Shown here piece after piece: positions 1 to 7,921 of a DNA stretch of 34,814 nt. Origin of the DNA: Chloroflexota bacterium (GTDB lineage Bacteria; Chloroflexota; Dormibacteria; CF-121). The first letter of the stretch is position 1. The number at the start of each line of letters is the position of its first letter. Made by a program: the position numbers and the translations under genes. The notes under the pieces are model-generated. The model ran no database searches. It was not told where the DNA came from and worked only from the letters and a program-made list of their open reading frames with translations. Location of the stretch: assembly GCA_005880605.1 (NCBI GenBank), contig VBIS01000028.1:1-34814 (forward strand). The letters are read 5' to 3'.

Positions 1-1
1 C

Positions 2-547
2 GAATTCGCGGTTGCCTCGGAAGGTCTTGCAAAAGATGTGCATCACGCATTTGTTCGATTCGGTATCGTTTCGCGGTTCTACCGAAAATCCGAGCGTTGC
101 TGGCGCGTGCAAATTACAGATTCGGAATCCGTGGCTCGCTATCAGACCGAGATCGGTTGGATTGGCGAGAAAGTAGGCCGATTTGCCACGGACCTACCGC
201 AATTCCGTGGCAACAACGGACACCTTCCGATCGTGGTCTGGAACATGGTCGAAACTGCGGCGGCGACGCAGGGGCTCGGCTGGGCGAAGCTCGCCGTGCT
301 TTCGGGAGAAAGAACGCGCACTTCGAGATTCCAAACGTACAACCCCCGTACAAATCATGGCTTGTCGCAGCGACGACTCGGAATCTTCAATGAGGTCCTT
401 GAGGACTGGTGGCTAAGTGAGCTCGCCAACCCAGAAATTTATTGGGATCGTATCGTTTCCATCGAGCCGATTGGCGATCACCAAGTCTACGACCTCGCCG
501 TTCCCTCTGGTGCAAATTTCGTCGCCGAAGACATCCTTCTACACAAC
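2..547 (+). other. Intein (C-terminal portion) inserted in the DnaB P-loop, with homing-endonuclease remnant
   Basis: The segment before base 548 is not helicase. It ends with a textbook intein C-terminal splicing block: VYDLAVPSGANFVAEDILLHN, closing with the penultimate His and terminal Asn (545-547), followed by Thr as the first extein residue. The insertion point is between the Lys and Thr expected in the GKT of the Walker A motif, a recurrent intein site in P-loop ATPases. Upstream residues (LAKDVHHAFVRFGIVSR, then WRVQITDSESV and EIGWIGEKVGRF) resemble the second half of a LAGLIDADG (DOD) homing endonuclease, so this was probably a full-size rather than mini-intein. The N-terminal splicing blocks lie outside the window, so splicing competence cannot be judged fully. 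Confidence 0.88.
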
Positions 548-1170
548 ACGTCGCTGACGCTCAACATCGCACAGCATGCCTCGATTCAATACAAGATTCC
601 GGTGGCGATCTTCTCGCTTGAAATGTCCGAGCAGCAGCTCGTGACGCGGCTGCTGTGCAGTGAGGCGGCGGTCGATTCCTATCGGCTCAGGACCGGGCTG
701 CTCAAAGATGCCGAGTGGCCGCGTATTGCTCAAGCGATGGGGGCGCTATCCGAGGCGCCGATCTATATCGATGACTCACCGAGTATCTCCGTGATGGAAA
801 TGCGAACCAAGGCGCGACGGCTCAAGTCAGCCAACAACCTCGGCCTGATCATTGTGGATTACCTCCAGCTGATGCAGGGTCGTAATCAGGAGAACCGCGT
901 CCAGGAGGTTTCGGAGATATCGCGTTCGTTGAAGGGCCTGGCTCGCGAGTTGCAAGTTCCGGTCATCGCCTGCTCGCAGCTAAGTCGTGAGCCGGAGTTC
1001 TCTTTATCTATCGCGAGCGTTTTTACAACGACAACGTCGCCGAGGACCGACGCAACATCGCCGAGATCATCATCGCCAAGCACCGCAATGGGCCTACCGG
1101 GAAGCTCGAGCTGCTCTTCATCGATGAGCAAACGAAGTTCGCCAACCTCGACCGGGCACGCGGGCGCTAG
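2..1170 (+). CDS. dnaB: Replicative DNA helicase DnaB, C-terminal part, intein-containing and frameshifted (5' end outside window)
   Basis: This is the RecA-like ATPase part of the hexameric replication-fork helicase. The reading frame enters the window inside an intein, and helicase sequence resumes at base 548 with TSLTLNIAQ, the second half of the P-loop. Other family landmarks are the FSLEMSEQQL segment, the Walker B region LIIVDYLQLMQG and the EISRSLKGLARELQVPVIACSQLSR stretch (about bases 900-988). The conserved block that normally follows (ending in a RESGSIEQDAD-type motif) is missing. The family tail resumes at base 1000 as LFIYRERFYNDNVAEDRR in another frame and stops at TAG 1168-1170, three bases before purA. 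Only 11 bases lie where about 84 are expected, so about 73 bases seem lost. Without a shift the frame reads nonsense to 1192. Identity is certain. Whether the lesion is real or a sequence error cannot be decided here. Confidence 0.93.
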
Positions 1171-1173
1171 CGG

Positions 1174-2388
1174 ATGGTCACGATCCTCGTAGGCGGCCAG
1201 TGGGGCGACGAGGGGAAGGGCAAGATCATCGACCTTCTCTCGGAAAACGCCAGCATGGTCATCCGCTCCCAGGGGGGCAACAACGCTGGGCACACGGTCG
1301 TCAATGCCGGTCAGGAATTTCGGTTCCACCTCATTCCCTCCGGGATTTCCGACCGCGCCCATCTGATCATGCCGTGGCACCCGATCCTCGACAAGCTGGA
1401 GGAGGAGCAGCGCGGCGATGATCGCCTGGGCACGACCTGGCGCGGCATCGGTCCCGCGTATGCCGACAAGATCCGGCGCATTGGCTTCCGCGCCGGTGAT
1501 CTGCTGAAACCGCGCTTCCTGGAGAAGAAGCTCGGATTCGTGTTGAGCAAGATCAAGAATCCGATCCTGCAAGAGCTCTACCATGTGGCGCCACTCGACC
1601 CGCAGGCGGTGCTCGCCGAGTACACCGCCTATGGGGAGCGGCTCGGCCCGCACATCAAGGACATCTTCCCGATCGTCCAGGATGCGTTGGCGCGGCGGGA
1701 TCGCGTCCTGCTGGAGGGGGCGCAGGGCAGCATGCTCGACCTCGACTTCGGCACCTATCCCTACGTCACTTCATCGTCGCCCACGGCGGGCGGGGCGTTG
1801 ACCGGGTCCGGTATTCCGCCCACGGCCGTCGACCTGACGATGGGCGTCTTCAAGGCCTACACCACCCGGGTTGGGTACGGACCGATGCCGACCGAACTCA
1901 CCGATGCGCTGGGCGAGCAGATCCGAGAGATCGGCGTCGAGTACGGCACCACGACCGGGCGGCCGCGCCGCGTCGGATGGTTCGATGCCGTGGTTGCCCG
2001 CTACAGTGTGGCGCTGAATGGGATCGGCTCGATCGCCCTGACCAAGCTGGATGTGCTCGGGGAGTTCGATCCAATTCGGATCTGCACCGGATACCTCAAC
2101 AAGGGCGAGTTGGTGTCATTTCCAATGTCGAACATCAGCCACCTCAAGCACTCGGAGCCGGTCTACGAGACGTTGTCCGGCTGGCGCTCATCGATAGCCG
2201 ACGTGCGCCGCCCCGAGGATCTTCCGAAGGCCGCTCGCCGCTACATCGACCGGCTCGGCGAGCTCAGCGGCGCCCCCATCGACATCGTGTCGGTCGGGCC
2301 CTCGCGCGACCAGACGATCTGGATGCAGGGCGGACCAGAAAACCTAGCGGTGCGTCAGCAGCAGGAAGGCCGCGCCCGCCAGCGCTAG
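1174..2388 (+). CDS. purA: Adenylosuccinate synthetase with an apparent internal deletion
   Basis: PurA joins IMP and aspartate using GTP, the first committed step to AMP. Diagnostic motifs are GGQWGDEGKGK near the N-terminus, QGGNNAGHT, GTTWRGIGPAY, LEGAQGSMLDLDFGTYPYVTSS, AYTTRVGYGPMPTEL and TTTGRPRRVGWFD. The ATG is three bases after the dnaB stop, so the two genes are probably co-transcribed. Two oddities. First, HLIPSGI (to residue 58) runs straight into SDRAHLIMP. Homologues carry about 39 residues between these, including a highly conserved GNG...DP segment, so the protein should be unstable or inactive as written. Second, the family usually ends near VGPSRDQTI (about base 2323), but here the frame continues about 22 residues (GGPENLAVRQQQ...), overlapping the convergent gene by 45 bases. 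Confidence 0.95.
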   Translation: MVTILVGGQWGDEGKGKIIDLLSENASMVIRSQGGNNAGHTVVNAGQEFRFHLIPSGISDRAHLIMPWHPILDKLEEEQRGDDRLGTTWRGIGPAYADKIRRIGFRAGDLLKPRFLEKKLGFVLSKIKNPILQELYHVAPLDPQAVLAEYTAYGERLGPHIKDIFPIVQDALARRDRVLLEGAQGSMLDLDFGTYPYVTSSSPTAGGALTGSGIPPTAVDLTMGVFKAYTTRVGYGPMPTELTDALGEQIREIGVEYGTTTGRPRRVGWFDAVVARYSVALNGIGSIALTKLDVLGEFDPIRICTGYLNKGELVSFPMSNISHLKHSEPVYETLSGWRSSIADVRRPEDLPKAARRYIDRLGELSGAPIDIVSVGPSRDQTIWMQGGPENLAVRQQQEGRARQR

Positions 2389-3617
2389 ATACCACAGGAC
2401 CGAGATGCCGGTCAGCAACAGGCGGGTCGGGCGATTGAGCGAGCGGGTGGTCCAGGTCAGGAGCAGGCCGACCGGGTTGATGATCGCCAGGGCGAGGCCG
2501 ATAGCAAGCGGACTGCGGATACCCCTGCGCATGGGACCGCCGTGCGTTGCCGCATGCCGCATCTGGCGGACGAGATCGTTGGAATCCGTTTGCGTGTCGA
2601 AGGATCGAACGGGGCGGGTGCTCGCGGTGCGACGGTAGGCGGTCGCCACCGGCGACATCGCCATCACCGGTTGGCGAGCCTCCTGGCGCGCCGGCGCCCA
2701 CAGCCGATGCGGGTCCGGCGGCTCACCCGACTCGACCGTGAGGGTGCGAAGCGATGCGGATCGGCTCGGCATGCGAATTCGAATGCGACCGCGCACGATG
2801 TCCTGGGCTCGCAAGACGATGGTCGCGACCACGCTGACCAGCAGCAGGCCTTGCCAGGCGGCCTGCTGCCCTTCGCCGTACCAGCGTAGGACCATGGTTG
2901 CCATGCCCGCGACGAGGCCGAACGCGAACGTGAACCGCTCGGGGATCAGCACGCGGCGCCGATCCGCCGCAATGTAGCCGGCGAGGAAGAGCGACGGTCC
3001 CGACGCGAGCTGGAAACCGAGGTCCGATCGGATCACGACTGCGAGTGCGGCGACACCGCACAGGAATCCGGTCACGATCCCGAGACCGGGTCGATCACGA
3101 GCTGCAGCTTGTACCAGAGCGTCAGGGGATCGTCGAGATGCCGCCCATCGAACGGATTGACGTAGCCGAATCCGAGCTGGCGCTGGATCAAAAACAAAAT
3201 GCCGAAGACGATCAGGGCCGGATGCAGCATCACGCGCTGGAGCTGCGGCCAGATAACGGTATCGATCACGACGAAGAGGATCACCATGGTGGCAGCGACC
3301 CAGGCAGGCGTCCGGGGTGGCAAGAAGCAGGCCACCAGGATGCTCGCCACCAACGGATGCGTTGCCTTGAAGCCGACCCAGGCGGGAAGTCCGAAAGTGA
3401 GGCGAGCCAGCTGCAGTGCGAGCAGGCATACGATGCCGGCGAGAAATGAGATCGCGAAAAGCAGGATGGCGTCCTGCAGGAAGAAGACGATGCCGGCAAT
3501 CACTGGCGGCAAGAGGGCGAGCGCATAGGCGAGGTCGTAGGTGAGTTGCTCCGGCTGGACCAGGAGCAGCTGCGGGACACCATGCAGCGCTCGCCAGAGC
3601 TGTCGCACGACGAGCAT
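2344..3617 (-). CDS. Polytopic membrane protein, possibly NqrB/RnfD-like, frameshifted
   Basis: The product is very hydrophobic. From the ATG at 3617 there are about five to six membrane segments (such as ALALLPPVIAGIVFF and ATMVILFVVIDTVI), then the HPALIVFGILFLIQRQLGFG and VNPFDGRHLDDPLTLW region, which recalls NqrB/RnfD subunits. That frame stops at 3072. Hydrophobic coding sequence continues one frame over from about base 3087 (GLGIVTGFLCGVAALAVVI...), then a charged linker of about 90 residues and two final membrane spans ending at 2344. Restoring one base in the run at about 3084-3090 (minus-strand gacccggtctcggg) joins the two parts, so this is one gene with a one-base lesion. A covalent-FMN threonine motif was not recognised, so the RnfD assignment is tentative. 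A GTG at 3608 is an alternative start. The gene is divergent from the Asp-box gene at 3732. Confidence 0.6.
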
Positions 3618-3650
3618 TGTAGTCGAGCTTCGAGCGAATTTGGCCCCGAC

Positions 3651-3667
3651 TTGGACGCTGCGTCCAA
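3651..3667. promoter_or_regulatory. Perfect 17-bp palindrome, possible operator
   Basis: TTGGACGC-T-GCGTCCAA has eight-base arms around one central base. It lies in the 114-bp gap between two divergent genes (starts at 3617 and 3732), where one bound dimer could control both. The arms are too close for an RNA hairpin, which favours a DNA-binding site. No regulator gene lies next to it, so this is a positional inference. Confidence 0.4.
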
Positions 3668-3698
3668 AGTTGCGGTGAAGATCCCACGAAGAAACGTC

Positions 3699-3707
3699 TG
3701 CTATCCT
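3699..3707 (+). promoter_or_regulatory. Extended -10 element upstream of the Asp-box gene
   Basis: TGC-TATCCT matches an extended -10 (TGn followed by TAnnnT). It lies 25 bases before the GTG at 3732 and downstream of the palindrome. No good -35 hexamer is seen at 16-18 bp, as is common for extended -10 promoters. Confidence 0.35.
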
Positions 3708-3731
3708 TACTCCGTTTTTCCGGGCACCCAC

Positions 3732-5015
3732 GTGACATTTCCGCGCCGCATTACGCTGCTTACGCCCATCGCGCTGGCCGCCGGGTTGCTCGCCACCGCC
3801 GTCGCCGTTTCCGCGGCGGACACGCGTTGGACCTCGACCGGTGTCCAGCAACCCGGGTCGTCCGACCGTCCCGTCTGGTCGATCGCCGTATCCCCGACGC
3901 ATCCGGCGGTCTGGCTCGCCGCAACGCAGGGCCGCGGTGTATTGCGCAGCACGGACTCGGGCGCGACCTGGTCATCCGCGATCGTCGGCATCGACGGCGC
4001 CTGGGTGGTGCGATTTGACCCGCAGCAGGCGATGACCGCTTATGCCGGCACGCAGACCGCGGGGCTCTACAAGTCGCTCGACGAAGGCAAGACCTGGACG
4101 TCGCAGAGCCAGGGACTCAACAATATGGACGTCCGGTCGCTCGCGTTCGGCACCGGCCTGGTGCTCGCCGGAACCGCCCAGGGCGTCTATTACTCGAGCG
4201 ACGCCGCGAGCTCCTGGCACGCCCTCGGCCTCGACCCGCAGTCCATCGCCGCGGTCGGCGTGCTCCCGAATGCCAGCGGGTTCACGCTCTTTGCGGGGAT
4301 CGATAACGGTCCGGTCGGCGCGGCGTTCCTGATGAAAAGCGAGGGACTGGCCGGCAGCTGGGGCGTCGTCAAGGGCACCTTTCCGGCCGACGCGGTGGTC
4401 GCCACGCTGGCGGTGGCGTCAGCTCCGTCGGGTGGCACCGACCCGCCGGTTCTTGCCGGCACCTCGCAGGGTCTGTTTCGCAGCGACGATCGCGGTGTGA
4501 CCTGGAACGCCTTGGCCGGCCTGCCGTCGACGGACTTCAACATCGCTCTCTTCAACCCGGCCAACCCGGACCAGATCTATGTCGGCAGCGACGGCGACCA
4601 GGGCAATGGCGGCGTGTTCCGGTCTCTGGATCGCGGCGCCAGCTGGAGCACCTTCGGCGCGGGTCTCCCGGCGAAGCCCCGCGTCACCGCCCTGGCGCTG
4701 CAGCTGCTGAACCCGGCCCAGGTGGTGGCCGCCACCTGGAACCCGACCGATGGTTCGGCGGGGGCCTATCGGATCGAGGACCCCGCCGCGACGGTGGCGG
4801 GGGTGACCCCGACGGCCGGCCCGTCCGGCAGCGGCAGGGCGTCCGCCGCGCCACGAGCCACCGCCCCGACCCCGGCGCCGGTTCGGCGCTCCAGCGGCTC
4901 GCCGGCCTACGCGACCTACGCCGTCGCCCTGGCGGTGCTCGTCGGCCTCGGCGGCGTGATCTTAGCGCGGCGCTGGCGGATGCGGCGCGAGGACACGCGC
5001 ATTTACCGCCCGTGA
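3732..5015 (+). CDS. Membrane-anchored Asp-box (BNR/sialidase-like propeller) exported protein
   Basis: The chosen GTG gives a signal peptide (MTFPRR, then LLTPIALAAGLLATAVAVSA) directly at the N-terminus. The open frame extends farther upstream, but that part overlaps the divergent promoter region and lacks export features. The mature part has at least five Asp-box motifs of the S-x-D-x-G-x-T/S-W type (STDSGATW, SLDEGKTW, SSDAASSW, SDDRGVTW, SLDRGASW) in repeats of about 45-60 residues, typical of a beta-propeller related to Ycf48/VPS10/sialidase folds. A Pro/Ala/Ser/Thr-rich stretch follows, then one membrane span (YAVALAVLVGLGGVILA) and a basic tail, giving a surface propeller tethered at its C-terminus. 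No sialidase catalytic arginine triad was recognised, so binding or scaffolding is as likely as catalysis. Confidence 0.8.
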   Translation: MTFPRRITLLTPIALAAGLLATAVAVSAADTRWTSTGVQQPGSSDRPVWSIAVSPTHPAVWLAATQGRGVLRSTDSGATWSSAIVGIDGAWVVRFDPQQAMTAYAGTQTAGLYKSLDEGKTWTSQSQGLNNMDVRSLAFGTGLVLAGTAQGVYYSSDAASSWHALGLDPQSIAAVGVLPNASGFTLFAGIDNGPVGAAFLMKSEGLAGSWGVVKGTFPADAVVATLAVASAPSGGTDPPVLAGTSQGLFRSDDRGVTWNALAGLPSTDFNIALFNPANPDQIYVGSDGDQGNGGVFRSLDRGASWSTFGAGLPAKPRVTALALQLLNPAQVVAATWNPTDGSAGAYRIEDPAATVAGVTPTAGPSGSGRASAAPRATAPTPAPVRRSSGSPAYATYAVALAVLVGLGGVILARRWRMRREDTRIYRP

Positions 5016-5142
5016 CCCGGCGTCACAAGCAGGCCTCCCCCGTTAACCATCTCTTCACGGGTTCAGGCTGGCGGTTCCGGAACCACGCCGCTACCCTCAT
5101 GGCGACGGCCCGTCGACAGCGGGCTCAGGAGGTCGATCCCGC

Positions 5143-5640
5143 GTGCTCACGTCCCGGTCGAGGCGAGTCATGATGCTGGACTCCGCCGAGGCGACGCTGC
5201 GGACGCTGGCGCTCGAGTTGCCGTCGCCGCCCAAGGCGCTCGCCTCCTATGTGCCCGTGCAGCAGGTTGGCGAGCTCCTTTATACCTCCGGCGTCATCCC
5301 CAGTTGGAATGGCGACGTTCAATTTCGCGGCGTCGTCGGCGCCGACGTGAGCATCAAGGACGCGGCGCGCGCCGCCGAGATCTGCGCCCTCAACATCATG
5401 GCGCTGATTCGCCAGCATGCCGGGTCGCTCGACCGCGTCGAGCAGTTCATCCAGCTCAGCGGCTTCGTCCGCTCCGCCGCCGGCTTCGAAGAGCAGCCGA
5501 AGGTCCTGAACGGCGCCTCAGACCTGATCTACAAAGTCTTCGGGGAACGGGGGCGGCACACGCGGCAGGCGCTGGGAACCAGCGAGTTGCCGCTCGGCGT
5601 CCCGGTCGAGATCTCGGCGATCATCCGCCTCAAGCCTTAA
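5143..5640 (+). CDS. RidA/YjgF/YER057c-family protein
   Basis: RidA proteins are small trimeric enzymes; the founding group hydrolyses reactive enamine/imine intermediates made by PLP enzymes. The fold pattern is clear: LPSPPKALASYVPVQQVGELLYTSG, then GVVGADVSIKDAARAAEICALNIMALI, the HAGSLDRVEQFIQLSGFVRSA segment, and RHTRQALGTSELPLGVPVEISAI near the end. The Arg in HTRQA and the ELP-G-PVE segment fit the ligand pocket of the family. The protein resembles the longer RidA-like subgroup (about 150-165 residues) rather than the 128-residue housekeeping form. The GTG at 5143 has a good AGGAGG at 5127-5132; an ATG at 5170 preceded by GAGG would also fit the family length. The 3' end overlaps the convergent kinase gene by four bases. 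The substrate is unknown. Confidence 0.85.
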   Translation: MLTSRSRRVMMLDSAEATLRTLALELPSPPKALASYVPVQQVGELLYTSGVIPSWNGDVQFRGVVGADVSIKDAARAAEICALNIMALIRQHAGSLDRVEQFIQLSGFVRSAAGFEEQPKVLNGASDLIYKVFGERGRHTRQALGTSELPLGVPVEISAIIRLKP

Positions 5641-7079
5641 GCCGCCAGCGGCAGCCAGGCGGTGAACGTGGCCCCCTGGCCAGGCTCGCTGGACGCCTCG
5701 ATGGTGCCCTGGTGCGCCTCGACGATCGACTTGGCGATGGCCAGCCCCAGCCCCGAGCCACCGTGCGATCGATCCCGCGCCTTCTCCCCCCGGTAAAAGC
5801 GTTCGAAGATGTGCGGGAGGTCCTGACGCGAGATCCCCGGGCCGGTGTCCTGCAGCCGGATGGCGGCACGCCCGTCGGTCTGGAAGACGCTCCAGTGCTG
5901 TTCCGCCCCCGGTGCGTACTTGAGCGCATTCTGGGCCAGGTTGTTGACCACCTGCTTGAGCGCCTCAGGGTCGGCCCGCACGGTCACGCCGGGCTGAAGG
6001 TCGCGTGACTCCAGCGCCCCCTTGTTGCGCAGGCCCAACTCGTCGAGTGCCTGGCCGACGAACTGGTCGAGCACCACCGGTTGGCGGCTGGGTGCCCGAC
6101 CCGATTCGAAGCGGGTCAGTGTGAGCAGGTCGTTGACCAGCCGGGTCATCCGCGCGCTCTCCTGCTGCATGGCGGCGAGGGATGACTGGAGCGTCTCGGG
6201 GTCGACAACCTCCCGACGCCCCAGCACGTCGATGTACCCGGCAATTGACGTCAGGGGCGTGCGCAACTCGTGCGAGGCGTCGGCGACGAAGTGCCGCATC
6301 TGCTCCTCGGACTGCCGCTGGACCTCGAAGGCCTGGTCGATGCCCGCCGCCATCTGGTTGAAGGCCAGCGCCAGCGCGCCGATCTCGTCGCTGGACCTGG
6401 GCGCGGTCACCCGCTGTTTGTAATCGCCGGCGGCCAGCTTCCCCGCGGTCTCCGACATCTGCTTGAGGGGGCGCAGCGCTCGGCCGATAATCAGCGGGCT
6501 CAGCAGCAGCGCCAGAAGCAAGACGGCGAGCGAGCCGATGACGGCCACCTGGCGATCGAGGCTGAGGGTGCGGTCAATATCATCGGTGGCGATCGACAAC
6601 TGAACCACCGCGACCGCCTTGCTGCCGGTGCGGATGACATTGAGCACGACGAGAGAGGTCGAGCCGTCGGGGGCGGTTGCGATGTAGTAGGCCTTTGGCT
6701 TGCTCAACGCGGCCGTCCGGTAATCCTGGGTTGTCAGCGACGGCACATCGGGCCTGGTGGCGAGCGTTGCCGGCGTGAAGGCGATCAAGCCGCCATTCGG
6801 TCCGATGATGGCCGCGGAGGTCCGTCGTGAGCGAAGCTCGTCGCTGAACGTTTGGGACAGGATGAGCGCGCGCACGACAGTGGCGGCGCGGCTCGCGGTC
6901 TGTTTCTTGAAGGCCGTGAAGACCGCGTTGTACTCGCTGACCAGCACGTCGGCGTTGCTTCGAAAAAGGACCTCGCGGGCGGCGAAGTACTGGGCCACAC
7001 CGCCGGCGAGCAGCAACACCGCCAGCAGCGCGAGATAGAGAAACGTCAGTCGCCAGCGCAGCGATCGGAAGCGGGCCAT
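5637..7079 (-). CDS. Two-component sensor histidine kinase (HAMP-HisKA-HATPase_c)
   Basis: Domain order: membrane span 1 (about residues 12-30), an extracytoplasmic sensor of about 145 residues, span 2 (about 178-198), HAMP (about 200-252), then HisKA with DASHELRTPLTSIAGY (phosphorylatable His270), N box NNLAQNALKYAP, G1 box DTGPGIS, F box FERFYRG and G2 box GGSGLGLAIAKSI. All catalytic boxes are intact. The length (480 residues) and layout match OmpR-partner kinases. The gene starts 34 bases after the response regulator stop on the same strand, so the two form a classical regulator-then-kinase operon. The sensor region has no recognised ligand motif, so the signal is unknown. Confidence 0.95.
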   Translation of the reverse strand: MARFRSLRWRLTFLYLALLAVLLLAGGVAQYFAAREVLFRSNADVLVSEYNAVFTAFKKQTASRAATVVRALILSQTFSDELRSRRTSAAIIGPNGGLIAFTPATLATRPDVPSLTTQDYRTAALSKPKAYYIATAPDGSTSLVVLNVIRTGSKAVAVVQLSIATDDIDRTLSLDRQVAVIGSLAVLLLALLLSPLIIGRALRPLKQMSETAGKLAAGDYKQRVTAPRSSDEIGALALAFNQMAAGIDQAFEVQRQSEEQMRHFVADASHELRTPLTSIAGYIDVLGRREVVDPETLQSSLAAMQQESARMTRLVNDLLTLTRFESGRAPSRQPVVLDQFVGQALDELGLRNKGALESRDLQPGVTVRADPEALKQVVNNLAQNALKYAPGAEQHWSVFQTDGRAAIRLQDTGPGISRQDLPHIFERFYRGEKARDRSHGGSGLGLAIAKSIVEAHQGTIEASSEPGQGATFTAWLPLAA

Positions 7080-7113
7080 GGCTAGCCGCGCCCGCCGCGG
7101 CGCGACCGGTCGC

Positions 7114-7815
7114 TCATGCTTTGATGCGGTACCCGACGCCCCGTACGGTCTGAATCAACTTGTGCTGCTCGTCGCCGAGCTTCTGGCGAAGGTAACGGAT
7201 GTAGACCTCGACGTTGTTGGCGTCGCCGAAGAAGTTGTAGCCCCAGACCTGGTCGAGGATGCGGTCGCGGGCAAGGACCTGGTTGGGATGCATCAGCAGC
7301 AGGCGCAGCAGGTCGAACTCGCGAGCCGAAAGCTCGATGGTGCGCCCGCCCCGGCGCACTTCGCGCGTCGCTTCATCCATGCTGAGGTCCTGCACCTGGA
7401 GCAGCGGCCCGGCGCTGGGATTTCGACGGCGCATCACGGCCCGGATCCGCGCCAGCAGCTCGCCGAAATCGAATGGCTTGACCAGGTAATCGTCGGCGCC
7501 GACCTCGAGGCCCTTGATCCGGTCAGCGACCTCGTCCCTGGCTGACAGGATGATGACACCAGTGTCCTTGTTGCCGCGGATCGCCTCGGCGACCGCCAGG
7601 CCGTCAAGCTTGGGCATCATCACGTCCAGGACCACAACGTGGGGCTTGAACTCGCTGATCATGCGCAGCGCAGCCTGGCCGTCGGGCGCCGTCTGCACCT
7701 GGAAGCCCTCGTACTGCAGCCCGAGCCGGATGAAGTCCACGATGCTGCGTTCGTCGTCGACGACGAGCACCCGCGGGCTACGGGAGGCTATCACCTCGGG
7801 GGCCGTCTCTGCCAT
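7114..7815 (-). CDS. OmpR/PhoB-family response regulator
   Basis: The receiver domain (RVLVVDDERSIVDFIRLGL; phospho-acceptor Asp64 in VVVLDVMMPKLDG; later SARDE and DYLVKPFDFGELLARI) is followed by a winged-helix DNA-binding domain with FDLLRLLLMHPNQVLARDRIL, QVWGY, NNVEVYIRYLRQKLG and IQTVRGVGYRI. The frame is open farther upstream, but the ATG at 7815 starts the protein just before the receiver, giving the normal length of 233 residues. A TATATT hexamer lies at 7831-7826, so the transcript leader may be only a few bases. The regulator is the first gene of the operon with the sensor kinase downstream. The targets are unknown; the divergent phosphatase gene at 7922 is one candidate. Confidence 0.95.
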   Translation of the reverse strand: MAETAPEVIASRSPRVLVVDDERSIVDFIRLGLQYEGFQVQTAPDGQAALRMISEFKPHVVVLDVMMPKLDGLAVAEAIRGNKDTGVIILSARDEVADRIKGLEVGADDYLVKPFDFGELLARIRAVMRRRNPSAGPLLQVQDLSMDEATREVRRGGRTIELSAREFDLLRLLLMHPNQVLARDRILDQVWGYNFFGDANNVEVYIRYLRQKLGDEQHKLIQTVRGVGYRIKA

Positions 7816-7825
7816 GTCGAGTTCC

Positions 7826-7831
7826 AATATA
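7826..7831 (-). promoter_or_regulatory. Candidate -10 hexamer for the two-component operon (short leader)
   Basis: The minus strand reads TATATT, its first base 16 bases before the regulator ATG at 7815. Transcription would begin about four bases before the start codon. No Shine-Dalgarno and no convincing -35 are visible. Confidence 0.35.
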
Positions 7832-7921
7832 ACGGCGCTTTTGGCGAAATCCCATCTTCTGACCCGCTTCTCAGGGGGCTTTAAGGAAGCCTCTTTGCGC
7901 CGTCCTGAGTAAGCTTTCCCG

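Noticed and set aside
886..1653. Antisense frame across the dnaB/purA junction
   Set aside because: Shadow of conserved sense genes; composition and lack of motifs do not support it.
5009..5024. Hairpin GTGAC...GTCAC at the end of the Asp-box gene as a terminator
   Set aside because: Only a five-base stem and no following T-run.
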